Shown here: positions 6,081 to 12,350 of the stretch, in pieces
Position numbering within the stretch: the first letter of the stretch is position 1
How the letters are laid out: each line of letters opens with the position of its first letter
Origin: Candidatus Falkowiibacteriota bacterium
GTDB lineage: Bacteria > Patescibacteriota > Patescibacteriia > UBA11705 > JACRDX01
Direction: 5' to 3'
Assembly (NCBI GenBank): GCA_016212745.1
Contig: JACRDX010000049.1
Span: 1 to 20,006 of the forward strand
Length of the DNA stretch: 20,006 nt
The notes under the pieces: generated by a model
The model's input: only the letters and a program-made list of their open reading frames with translations
Databases searched by the model: none
What the model was told of the DNA's origin: nothing
Made by a program: the position numbers and the translations under genes

Positions 6081-7308
6081 CTTCAATATATATTCCAACA
6101 TCCCAATCGCGCGATTTTTCCAAACATTGCTTTGACATTTTTTTATAATCTTCATCCGAGAGCGTTTTGATATTTTCTAAAATTTTAACCAACGCATCTT
6201 CATCGCCAGACGGGAATATGAAACCTGTTTTTTTATTTTCAACTAATTCTGCCGCGCCGCCAATATCAGCCACAATGACTGGCACCCCGTTTTGAAAAGC
6301 TGATTGAATCACCGTCGGAGAATTTTCATAACATAATGACGGTGCGATTAAAAAGTCAGCGGCGCGGTACATTTCAACCAACTCCTGCCCCATCTTTTTT
6401 CCCACAAACTTAATATCCGTATTATCCGTAGTCTCATCCGTAGAATCCGTAGTTCCGTAGCCATGTTGCAACTCGCGCAACAACGAACCATTACCAACCA
6501 ACAAAAGCCTTTCAACAAATTGGCGTCTCCTCCAAATATCAACCAGCCACTCAACACCTTTGTGTTTTTCGATTTGCCCAACGAATAAGAATTGACCGGT
6601 TCTTTGTAGAGACGAGATATATCTCGTCTCTACGGCGATCACAGGATTGCAAATAATCCGCTGCTGCGCATTTTTGAAAAATCCATTTCTGACATAAAAA
6701 TCCAATAACCATTTTGATGGAGCGACAACGCAACCAACTTGTCTGAACAACCAGCGACAAATCCCGGCGTAAATTCTTGTTGGCCAACCAACAATTGAAA
6801 AATCTTGCTCGTGATTTTTTAAAATCAAACCAGATGGAATAACCAACTGGACGTCGTGCAAAACATGAATGTGTTTTAATTTTAATTTCGCAATTGCTCG
6901 CGGAATTAGCAAACCAATGCCCTTTAAATTGTGCGTAATAACTAAATCTGGTTTTTCGTTTTTCAAAATTCCAGCAACAACTTTGGCGCTGTGCCAATTG
7001 AACATATCAAAAAAATGCCAAAGCAACCGGACAGCAGCGCAGTGTTTAAAATCATTTAAATAATAAAAAATATTCAGCGGCAAAAATCTATAAATCCTCG
7101 ACTCCGCGCTTGCTTGCTTGTCCGTCCGTAGCCCCGCCGATGGCGGGGCGAAGGCGGGCTCAACCGATAATCCAGCCGTTGGTTTTGTGGAAATGATAAT
7201 TACTGAATCGCCGGCAGCAATAAAACCATGCGCCATTGTTTCGGCGATTAACTCTGCGCCGCCGCGGACGTGCGGCGCGTACAAATTTGTTATTATGCAA
7301 ATTTTCAT
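6049..7308 (-). CDS. Family 4 glycosyltransferase with several in-frame repeat insertions
   Basis: A 419-residue GT-B fold, GT4-like enzyme expected to move a sugar from an activated donor onto a glycan or lipid at the inner membrane. The N-terminal Rossmann domain opens MKICIITNLYAPHVRGGAE with the GGAE acceptor-side loop. The donor domain has FVGQIEKHKGVEWL (242-255) and YENSPTVIQSAFQNG (327-341). In GT4 enzymes the second glutamate of the E-x7-E motif normally lies where S336 is found, so the motif is incomplete. Three segments look repeat-derived: about 47-71 (GC-rich palindrome), 226-235 (28-bp palindrome) and 285-298 (GTTDSTDETTDNTD). The last residues come from the CTACAAGCTA repeat. 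Its ATG overlaps the stop of the upstream glycosyltransferase by 4 bases. It may be functional, altered or decaying. Confidence 0.88.
   Translation of the reverse strand: MKICIITNLYAPHVRGGAELIAETMAHGFIAAGDSVIIISTKPTAGLSVEPAFAPPSAGLRTDKQASAESRIYRFLPLNIFYYLNDFKHCAAVRLLWHFFDMFNWHSAKVVAGILKNEKPDLVITHNLKGIGLLIPRAIAKLKLKHIHVLHDVQLVIPSGLILKNHEQDFSIVGWPTRIYAGICRWLFRQVGCVVAPSKWLLDFYVRNGFFKNAQQRIICNPVIAVETRYISSLQRTGQFLFVGQIEKHKGVEWLVDIWRRRQFVERLLLVGNGSLLRELQHGYGTTDSTDETTDNTDIKFVGKKMGQELVEMYRAADFLIAPSLCYENSPTVIQSAFQNGVPVIVADIGGAAELVENKKTGFIFPSGDEDALVKILENIKTLSDEDYKKMSKQCLEKSRDWDVGIYIEAMIACRIVGW
6415..6462. repeat. CTACGGAT-type repeat inside the glycosyltransferase ORF
   Basis: Five spaced TACGGA/TCCGTA-type units, matching the intergenic runs at 8510-8620 and 10816-10868. 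Read in frame it gives the TTDSTDETTDNTD peptide, which lies between two conserved blocks of the donor domain. Confidence 0.75.
6606..6633. repeat. Perfect 28-bp palindrome inside the glycosyltransferase ORF
   Basis: GTAGAGACGAGATA followed directly by its exact reverse complement. It encodes VETRYISSLQ (residues 226-235). The arms GTAGAGACG/CGTCTCTAC match the palindrome at 8130-8153 in the neighbouring gene, so both belong to one family. Confidence 0.85.
7098..7160. repeat. GC-rich palindromic element inside the glycosyltransferase ORF
   Basis: GCCCCGCC-GAT-GGCGGGGC (7131-7149) is an 8-bp stem with a 3-base loop, flanked by GC-rich sequence with TGCTTGCTTG and TCCGTCCGTA. It is far richer in G+C than the surrounding gene and encodes the Pro/Ala-rich insertion at about residues 50-70. 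Confidence 0.75.
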
Positions 7309-8498
7309 GACAAAATAATTTCATTCAACCTCTTTGCTGCGATATTCCATTGATATTTTTGTTCAACGATTTTAAGACAGTTCTCGCTGAACTTTTTATA
7401 TCGCGCTTCGTCAGCAAACAACATTTCAATTTTGCGCGCAATATCAGCGCTGTTTTTTGGTTCAATGACAAAGCCGTTGACATCATTTTCAACGACGCTG
7501 CGAACGCCTGCTAAATCAGACGCCAAAATTGGTTTTCCGCTTGCCATTGCTTCAACCAGAACAATTCCAAATGCTTCGGAACAATTTATTGATGGCAAAA
7601 TAATCGCATCTGCCAAATTATAATATTTTGGCAAATCTTCATCGCTTACAAATCCGGAGAACTTCACGCGGTTCGTCAAATTTTTCTCCGCAACCAATCT
7701 TTCATACTCGCTTTTCAAATTTCCAGAACCAACAATCAACGCCTTAATTTTTTCATCGCCAATCAACTTAATTGCGTCAATCAAATAATCAACTCCTTTA
7801 AAATAATGTTCAGAATTTAATCCGCCGACAAATAAAACAATTTTGTCGGTTTTAACAAAGCCGCGCCGCGCCAACAATTCTGTATCTTTTGGCGCTGGTT
7901 TAAATTGGTCAGCAGCGCCAAAAGGAATTTCAAAAAATTTGGCGCGGCATTTCCTAAAATATTTTTTTATATTTGAATTTTCCAAATAATCAAACGAAGC
8001 GCTGACAATTTTATCCGCTGAATTTAAAATAAAATTTAAAAACAACCTTCGTCCGATTTTTTCATAAACCTTTTTCCAGCCGGATAACACAACATCCATG
8101 TGATACACAACAACGAACTTCGTTGGAAGAGAGACGGGACATGTCCCGTCTCTACGTGCCCGTCTCAACGCGCATGTCATCCTGAGCCTGTCGAAGGATA
8201 CGACCAACGCAGTTAACAACGCTGACCCAAAAAATGGATAATGTAAAATCACCACATCATAAAATTTTAGTTTCCAACAAAGTTGCGGCAAAACCGCGGC
8301 TAACCCGTTTCCAACAATCGGCGCCAACGGTTGAACGCTGTAATTTTTTCCAGCGCAAAAATCCACGCCTTTTTGTTGCGGCAAAAAAACTTTAACTTCG
8401 TGCCCTAATTTTATTAATTCATCAGCGTATTGATCTGCCACGCGACCAATCCCTCCGGCCTTCGGCGGCAAAGTACAAACCACTTGCGCTATTTTCAT
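7305..8498 (-). CDS. Family 4 glycosyltransferase with one repeat-derived insertion
   Basis: A 397-residue GT-B fold, GT4-like glycosyltransferase. The N-terminal domain starts MKIAQVVCTLPPKAGGIGR with the glycine-rich acceptor loop. The donor domain has VLFVGGLNSEHYFKGVDYL (221-239), LIVGSGN (254-260) and an intact E-x7-E pair, E308 and E316, in SEAFGIVLVEAMASG. Residues about 101-126 (SFDRLRMT followed by a basic stretch and RDGTCPVSL) are encoded by two adjacent dispersed repeats and interrupt the normal strand before KFVVVYHMDVV. It is the first gene of a two-gene unit: its TGA overlaps the ATG of the next glycosyltransferase. Likely role is surface polysaccharide or glycolipid assembly; donor and acceptor are unknown. 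Confidence 0.9.
   Translation of the reverse strand: MKIAQVVCTLPPKAGGIGRVADQYADELIKLGHEVKVFLPQQKGVDFCAGKNYSVQPLAPIVGNGLAAVLPQLCWKLKFYDVVILHYPFFGSALLTALVVSFDRLRMTCALRRARRDGTCPVSLPTKFVVVYHMDVVLSGWKKVYEKIGRRLFLNFILNSADKIVSASFDYLENSNIKKYFRKCRAKFFEIPFGAADQFKPAPKDTELLARRGFVKTDKIVLFVGGLNSEHYFKGVDYLIDAIKLIGDEKIKALIVGSGNLKSEYERLVAEKNLTNRVKFSGFVSDEDLPKYYNLADAIILPSINCSEAFGIVLVEAMASGKPILASDLAGVRSVVENDVNGFVIEPKNSADIARKIEMLFADEARYKKFSENCLKIVEQKYQWNIAAKRLNEIILS
8130..8153. repeat. Perfect 24-bp palindrome inside the second glycosyltransferase
   Basis: AGAGACGGGACA followed by its exact reverse complement, flanked by TAC on the right. It encodes RDGTCPVSL in frame and has the same GAGACG...CGTCTC arms as the palindrome at 6606-6633. 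Confidence 0.85.
8177..8199. repeat. CCTGAGCCTGTCGAAGGA-type dispersed repeat
   Basis: The sequence around CCTGAGCCTGTCGAAGGA is, from memory, a motif found in many unrelated bacterial genomes and translated as SFDRLRMT, exactly as here. It directly follows the palindrome at 8130-8153, so two elements are stacked in one ORF. Confidence 0.65.
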
Positions 8499-8509
8499 AA
8501 AAATCTAAT

Positions 8510-8620
8510 AGCTACCGACCTACGGATTTTACGGATTAGCTACGGATATACTAATAAATATTATCCGTAGTTTCGTAGTAAATCAGTAGAATTCGTAGAT
8601 TCGTAGCAATACTGGCGCGA
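8510..8620. repeat. CTACGGAT-type repeat cluster upstream of the glycosyltransferases
   Basis: At least eight TACGGA/TCCGTA/TTCGTAG-type units within 110 bases, including an inverted pair CTACGGATA/TATCCGTAG that could form a hairpin. It fills the leader region before the ATG at 8498. Spacing is irregular and there are no unique spacers, so it is not a CRISPR. I see no other feature in 8499-8679. Confidence 0.7.
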
Positions 8621-8679
8621 GGCACACAATTATACATGCTTAACAAGCACTAATTGTATTCTATCAAACGTGGCTCGAG

Positions 8680-8713
8680 AAAAAAAGGGGGGCAATCGCT
8701 TTACGATTACCCC
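8680..8713 (-). terminator. Intrinsic terminator of the 45-codon gene
   Basis: On the minus strand GGGGTAATCG, a 5-base loop, then CGATTGCCCC (one G-T pair) forms a 10-bp stem, followed by CC and seven T. It begins 12 bases after the small ORF stop. Confidence 0.85.
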
Positions 8714-8725
8714 ACACGAACAATC

Positions 8726-8863
8726 CTATTCTTGCAGCGGCCTTGTCATCCTCCGTTTCAATACCTCAACCGTCTTGTCCACCCGCGCGCCAAACACTCC
8801 TGCCATTGGCAGCAATCCTTCGAAATGCGCCGGCTTGCATCCTTCGTTCATCGCGTCATGCAT
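8726..8863 (-). CDS. 45-residue protein of unknown function in a complete small transcription unit
   Basis: An ORF reading MHDAMNEGCKPAHF... to ...RRMTRPLQE. The ATG at 8863 has a perfect AGGAGG (8875-8870) with a 6-base spacer. A predicted promoter lies about 45 bases upstream and a strong intrinsic terminator 12 bases downstream. The peptide is soluble-looking, with a Gly/Ala-rich middle and a basic amphipathic C-terminal stretch (VDKTVEVLKRRM). Its GCG, CTG and AAG codons are more G+C-rich than the neighbouring housekeeping genes, hinting at a different origin. I do not recognise the family. Alternatives are a small RNA of about 220 nt or a leader peptide, though no gene follows on this strand within reach. 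Confidence 0.6.
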   Translation of the reverse strand: MHDAMNEGCKPAHFEGLLPMAGVFGARVDKTVEVLKRRMTRPLQE

Positions 8864-8906
8864 CGTCCACCTCCTACCCAAGGGTTAACATCCAATTCTG
8901 CCGCTT

Positions 8907-8935
8907 AGTTTAATTCATTTGTTTTAAAAAGTCAA
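8907..8935 (-). promoter_or_regulatory. Predicted promoter of the 45-codon gene
   Basis: Minus strand TTGACT (8935-8930), 17-base spacer, TAAACT (8912-8907, 4/6). Transcription would start near 8900, leaving a leader of about 37 bases that contains the AGGAGG. Confidence 0.55.
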
Positions 8936-8962
8936 TAGTAGAAAAAACGGTTATCGGTAAAC

Positions 8963-9051
8963 GGTTTCGAAGCTCGTTTCGTTAGACGGCTTTCGGTTTT
9001 CGTAAAAAATACGACTGCCGTTTAACATTAACCGATACGGGCGTCGATACC
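8963..9051. repeat. 19-bp-arm hairpin element, copy A (upstream of rny)
   Basis: Arms 8963-8981 (GGTTTCGAAGCTCGTTTCG) and 9033-9051 (CGATACGGGCGTCGATACC) are imperfect inverted repeats (15 of 19) enclosing 51 bases with a nested TTAGACGG/CCGTTTAA pair. It is closely related to the elements at 18503-18559 and 18956-19044. It lies in the 430-base gap between the 45-codon gene and rny. Confidence 0.8.
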
Positions 9052-9074
9052 ATCCACCGAATTCCGCCCTTATA

Positions 9075-9103
9075 TTGCTTTTTCTTTTCAAATGCTGTAT
9101 ACT
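9075..9103 (+). promoter_or_regulatory. Candidate distal promoter of rny
   Basis: TTGCTT (9075-9080), 17 bases, TATACT (9098-9103, 5/6). Transcription from here would give a leader of about 185 bases. Confidence 0.4.
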
Positions 9104-9221
9104 GTTATTAGTGAAAAATAAACGGCAAGCGAGAAACAATAGATTTGCGAAATTCAACAAATCCCAGTAACCGCATGAATTTGAATATATACAACAACCC
9201 AGAGGTTCTATTACAAAATAC

Positions 9222-9230
9222 TGCTACAAT
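9222..9230 (+). promoter_or_regulatory. Candidate proximal extended -10 promoter of rny
   Basis: TGC followed by TACAAT (9225-9230, 5/6) forms an extended -10 without a clear -35. It would give a leader of about 58 bases. Confidence 0.35.
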
Positions 9231-9294
9231 CAGTCAATAATTTCTTTGTTGTAGACGCAAACAATTTAGACGTTTTCCCAGCTGGCCAAAGAAT

Positions 9295-10815
9295 ATGTCA
9301 CAGCTAATTATTGAAGCGGCTGTCATCCTCGTGGCTGGTTTTTTTGTTGGTTATTACACTAGAAAATTGATTATTGCCAATAAGGCAAAATCACTGGAAA
9401 CCAAAATCGCGAATTCATTGAACGAAACAAAAGCAAAGCAAAAGGAAATGATCATGGAAGCAAAAGACAAAGCTTTCAAACTCATTGAAGACGCGAAACA
9501 CGATGAGCATGGCCGCAGACAAGAACTGTTAAATTTACAAAAACGACTTGAGCGCAGAGAATCAATGTTTGACCAAAAATTGATGGATTTGGAAGGCGAA
9601 AAAGGCAAGCTGCAGGAAAAAGCGCAGCAGCTAGAAGAAACAAAAGTAAAAATTCAGGAAATCCAAAAAAGCCAATTGGAAAAATTGGAAAAAATCGCGG
9701 GACTAACAAAGAAAGAGGCCGAAGGTGTTTTGTTAAAAAACGTTGAAACACAAATGGAAGATGCCATTATGAGCCGCGTGAAAAAATTAAAAGAAGACGG
9801 CGCGACCGTTCTGGACGAAGAAGCAAAAAGAATTCTTATTTCCGCCATACAACGTTGCGCGATTAATCAGGCAATTGAAACAACGACCAGCACTGTTAAT
9901 TTGCCGTCAGACGAAATGAAAGGCAGAATTATTGGCCGCGAAGGTCGCAACATTAAAGTATTGGAACAAATGACTGGCACAGAAATTATTATTGATGACA
10001 CGCCAGAAGCAATTACCATTTCCAGCTTTTCGCCGATTCGCAGACAAGTTGCAAAACGGATGTTGGAAAAATTGATTTTGGATGGTCGTATTCATCCTGC
10101 AAAAATTGAAAGTTCGTTTGAAGAAGCAAAACAAGAAGTCGCATTGGACATCAAAAAAGCAGGAGAAGAAGCTTGCTATGATGTTGGAATTGCCGGACTT
10201 GACCCAAAATTGGTGCAAATTATGGGTCGCTTAAAATACAGAACAAGCTATGGCCAAAATGTTTTGCAGCATAGCATTGAAGTTGCGCATCTTTCCGCGT
10301 TGCTGGCAGAACAACTCAGTGTAAAAGTTGCGGTTGCCAAGAAGGCCGGATTTTTGCATGATTTGGGTAAAGCAGTTGACCACGAAGTTCAAGGCACTCA
10401 TCCTGAAATCGGCCGGGACATTGCCAAAAAATTCAATTTGCCTGATGAAATTATTGCGCCAATTCTTGAACATCATCTTGATACGCCAACAACAATTGAA
10501 GGCATAATCGTAAAAACAGCTGACGCGATTTCCGGCGCGCGGCCGGGCGCGAGAAAAGATACTTATGAAAATTATTTGCAACGTTTGTCTGATTTGGAAG
10601 GCATCGCGACAACAATAGAAGGCGTTGACAAGGCCTATGCGATTCAGGCTGGTCGCGAATTACGCGTGTTTGTCCAACCAGAACAGATTTCTGATTTGCA
10701 AGCGCAAAAACTGGCGGAGGAAATCGCGAAAAAAATAGAAGCTGAATTAAGATACCCCGGTGAAATTAAAGTGACTGTCATTCGCGAAAACAGAGTAATT
10801 GAATACGCAAGATAA
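9295..10815 (+). CDS. rny: Ribonuclease Y
   Basis: 506-residue membrane-anchored endoribonuclease that starts mRNA decay in bacteria lacking RNase E. An N-terminal transmembrane helix (about 4-21) is followed by a long Lys/Glu-rich coiled coil (about 30-170). The KH domain has the GRIIGREGRNI loop (210-220). The HD domain has the metal-binding H355-D356 in FLHDLGK, with HH (393-394) and D410 as further conserved sites. It is full length for the family (about 510-520) with no interruption. There is no clear SD. An intrinsic terminator about 55 bases after the stop separates it from ymdB, which has its own promoter; the rny-ymdB neighbourhood is also known from Firmicutes. Confidence 0.97.
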   Translation: MSQLIIEAAVILVAGFFVGYYTRKLIIANKAKSLETKIANSLNETKAKQKEMIMEAKDKAFKLIEDAKHDEHGRRQELLNLQKRLERRESMFDQKLMDLEGEKGKLQEKAQQLEETKVKIQEIQKSQLEKLEKIAGLTKKEAEGVLLKNVETQMEDAIMSRVKKLKEDGATVLDEEAKRILISAIQRCAINQAIETTTSTVNLPSDEMKGRIIGREGRNIKVLEQMTGTEIIIDDTPEAITISSFSPIRRQVAKRMLEKLILDGRIHPAKIESSFEEAKQEVALDIKKAGEEACYDVGIAGLDPKLVQIMGRLKYRTSYGQNVLQHSIEVAHLSALLAEQLSVKVAVAKKAGFLHDLGKAVDHEVQGTHPEIGRDIAKKFNLPDEIIAPILEHHLDTPTTIEGIIVKTADAISGARPGARKDTYENYLQRLSDLEGIATTIEGVDKAYAIQAGRELRVFVQPEQISDLQAQKLAEEIAKKIEAELRYPGEIKVTVIRENRVIEYAR

Positions 10816-10868
10816 TTAACTACAGATCTACGAATGCTACGGATTATCTACTGATCTACGGATACTCT
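10816..10868. repeat. CTACGGAT-type repeat downstream of rny
   Basis: Four CTAC-G/A-GAT-like units between the rny stop and its terminator, matching the clusters at 6415-6462 and 8510-8620. Confidence 0.6.
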
Positions 10869-10870
10869 AT

Positions 10871-10901
10871 CGCCTCGTGCGTAAACGCGGGGCGGTTTTT
10901 T
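10871..10901 (+). terminator. Intrinsic terminator of rny
   Basis: CGCCTCGTG (10871-10879), a 6-base loop and CGCGGGGCG (10886-10894) form a 9-bp stem with two G-T pairs, followed by G and six T. Confidence 0.75.
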
Positions 10902-10968
10902 GACAAAAAATACCGCTCATCTTTGATGAACGGCGAACCGAGAACTCAAAATGCTTCAATCTATCAAC

Positions 10969-10982
10969 GCGCAAATTTGCGC
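10969..10982. promoter_or_regulatory. 14-bp perfect palindrome, candidate operator
   Basis: GCGCAAATTTGCGC overlaps the -35 position of the predicted ymdB promoter. A dimeric repressor site is a reasonable guess; no cognate regulator is in the window. Confidence 0.4.
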
Positions 10983-11005
10983 TAAATTGCAGAGGTTGGT
11001 ATAAT
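10977..11005 (+). promoter_or_regulatory. Promoter of the ymdB-HU unit
   Basis: A perfect TATAAT (11000-11005) preceded by TGG makes an extended -10. TTGCGC (10977-10982, 3/6) sits 17 bases upstream. The leader would be about 160 bases and contains two repeat elements. Confidence 0.6.
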
Positions 11006-11012
11006 AGCTGTG

Positions 11013-11162
11013 TGATTTTGAATTTCGAATTTTCCTGCCCGCAGATGCTACGCATCAAGCGTTGCGGGCGGGTAATTTTGAATCAAATTTGAATGTTTGA
11101 ATGTTTCAAAATTCAGTTTTCTAAATTCAATCAAAATTCAAAATTCTAATTTCAAAATTTAA
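11013..11162 (+). repeat. AT-rich leader repeat, copy c, split by a GC-rich palindrome
   Basis: The same AT-rich hairpin repeat as 4684-4795, including 26 identical bases (11091-11116). It is interrupted at 11034-11072 by a GC-rich element: CCTGCCCGC pairs with GCGGGCGGG (9 bp, one G-T) around a small internal GATGC-TAC-GCATC hairpin. The AT-rich sequence resumes directly on the other side, as expected for an insertion. Confidence 0.75.
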
Positions 11163-11172
11163 TTATGCCAGT

Positions 11173-11970
11173 ATGCTCAAAATATTATTCATCGGAGACA
11201 TTGTCGGCAAAATCGGCAGAAAAGCAGTCAAACAAGTTTTGCCAAAATGGAAAGAAATTTACGAGCCGGATTTGGTAATTGCCAACGCGGAAAATTTGGC
11301 GCACGGAAAAGGCGTCACAGAATCCACTCTCAACGAAATGCTGGAAGCTGGCATTGATTTTTTCACATCAGGCAACCACGTCTGGGACAATGGAAAGGCC
11401 GAGGAAATTTTCAAGGATGACAAACTGCCAATAATCAGGCCTGCAAATTATCCGGCTGGATTGCCGGGTGCTGGCTACAAAATTGTCAAAACAGAAAAGA
11501 AAAAAGTGCTGATCGCCAATGTTAATGGCCGCGTATTCTTTTTCAAAGAAAATTTTGACTGCCCGTTTAGAACGTTGGAAAAAATAATCAGCGAAGCGAA
11601 AAAGAAAAAAATAAAACATATTATTGTTGATTTTCACGCTGAAGCAACTTCTGAAAAAACAACAATGGGAAGATATTTTGATGGCCAAATTTCTTTGTTG
11701 ATAGGAACGCACACGCACATTGCAACGGCTGACGAAGAAATTTTACCAAAAGGCACTGGCTACATAACAGACATTGGCATGGCTGGATTTAAAGACGGAA
11801 GCTTAGGCGTTAATCTGAACGAAGTAATTGAACAGTTTTTATACCAAACCCCGCAAAAATTTGAACTACCAGAAGATGGCAATTGCGTTGTAAACGCTAT
11901 TTTTGCTATAATAGACGAAAAGGGTTTGTGCGAAAAAATTGAGCGCCTAAGCCAAACTGTTAAAATATAA
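11173..11970 (+). CDS. ymdB: YmdB-family metallophosphoesterase
   Basis: A 265-residue calcineurin-like phosphoesterase of the YmdB/TIGR00282 type. Members studied in other bacteria hydrolyse 2',3'-cyclic nucleotides and affect RNA decay and development. Metal ligands are visible in order: D9 in FIGDIVG, E40-N41 in NAENLAHGKG, N68-H69 in SGNHVWD, H155 in DFHAEATSEK, and H180/H182 in GTHTHIATADE. Length is typical (about 260). It follows rny but has its own promoter, and is followed 11 bases later by the HU gene, probably in the same transcript. No SD precedes the ATG. The YmdB role with RNase Y is known from Bacillus; here it is inferred from context. Confidence 0.93.
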   Translation: MLKILFIGDIVGKIGRKAVKQVLPKWKEIYEPDLVIANAENLAHGKGVTESTLNEMLEAGIDFFTSGNHVWDNGKAEEIFKDDKLPIIRPANYPAGLPGAGYKIVKTEKKKVLIANVNGRVFFFKENFDCPFRTLEKIISEAKKKKIKHIIVDFHAEATSEKTTMGRYFDGQISLLIGTHTHIATADEEILPKGTGYITDIGMAGFKDGSLGVNLNEVIEQFLYQTPQKFELPEDGNCVVNAIFAIIDEKGLCEKIERLSQTVKI

Positions 11971-11981
11971 ATCACAACAAT

Positions 11982-12299
11982 ATGAACAAAGACAAACTCG
12001 CCGCTATAATCGCGGAAAAATGCAACGTCACAAAAAAACAGGCCGAAGATGCGCTTGATTGCTTTGTTGAAACAACAATGAACACGATCAAAGCTGGCGA
12101 CGAAGTGACGCTAACTGGCTTCGGCACTTTTTCCGCCAGAACCAGAAAGGGCCGCGTTGGCGTGAACCCGCAAAAAACATCAGAGCCAATCACAATTCCA
12201 GACACATTAGTCGTAAAATTCAAAGCCGGCCAACGGCTCAAAAAATACCTCAAAACAAAAAAGGCAACTGCTCCGACGACAATGCAACCGTCTTTATAA
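11982..12299 (+). CDS. hup: HU-family nucleoid protein
   Basis: A 105-residue histone-like protein that bends and compacts DNA as a dimer. The N-terminal helical part (MNKDKLAAIIAEKCNVTKKQAEDAL) and the hallmark GFGTFSARTRKGRVGVNP arm region are clear. The arm tip has P-Q-K-T near 62-65 and the C-terminal VVKFKAGQRLKK closes the fold. HU is usually about 90 residues; the extra 15 form a Lys/Thr/Pro tail. It starts 11 bases after ymdB and ends at a bidirectional terminator. HU versus IHF cannot be separated firmly, but the single short gene and sequence favour HU. Confidence 0.94.
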   Translation: MNKDKLAAIIAEKCNVTKKQAEDALDCFVETTMNTIKAGDEVTLTGFGTFSARTRKGRVGVNPQKTSEPITIPDTLVVKFKAGQRLKKYLKTKKATAPTTMQPSL

Positions 12300-12313
12300 A
12301 CTTTTGCTTAAAC

Positions 12314-12343
12314 AAAAAGTCCCGCCAGCGGCGGGACTTTTTT
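12314..12343. terminator. Bidirectional intrinsic terminator between HU and pilB
   Basis: AAAAA-GTCCCGCC, a 3-base loop, GGCGGGAC-TTTTTT: an 8-bp GC-rich stem flanked by A and T runs, so it can end transcription of both convergent genes. Confidence 0.85.
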
Positions 12344-12350
12344 AGATTAT

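Noticed and set aside
7305..8498. TGA recoded as glycine, as in some CPR lineages
   Set aside because: TGA is used as a normal stop here and no conserved protein shows an internal in-frame TGA.
8510..8620. CRISPR-like repetition
   Set aside because: Units are short, degenerate and irregularly spaced with no unique spacers of constant length and no cas genes.
8654..8908. Open frames on the + strand over 8654-8908 (84 and 72 codons)
   Set aside because: They lie antisense to the 45-codon gene, which alone has a promoter, SD and terminator; the + frames have no start signals.
8951..9160. 69-codon minus-strand ORF upstream of rny
   Set aside because: It is mostly the translation of hairpin element copy A and has no SD.
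10867..11058. 63-codon minus-strand ORF between rny and ymdB
   Set aside because: It runs across a terminator hairpin, a promoter and a repeat, without its own start signals.
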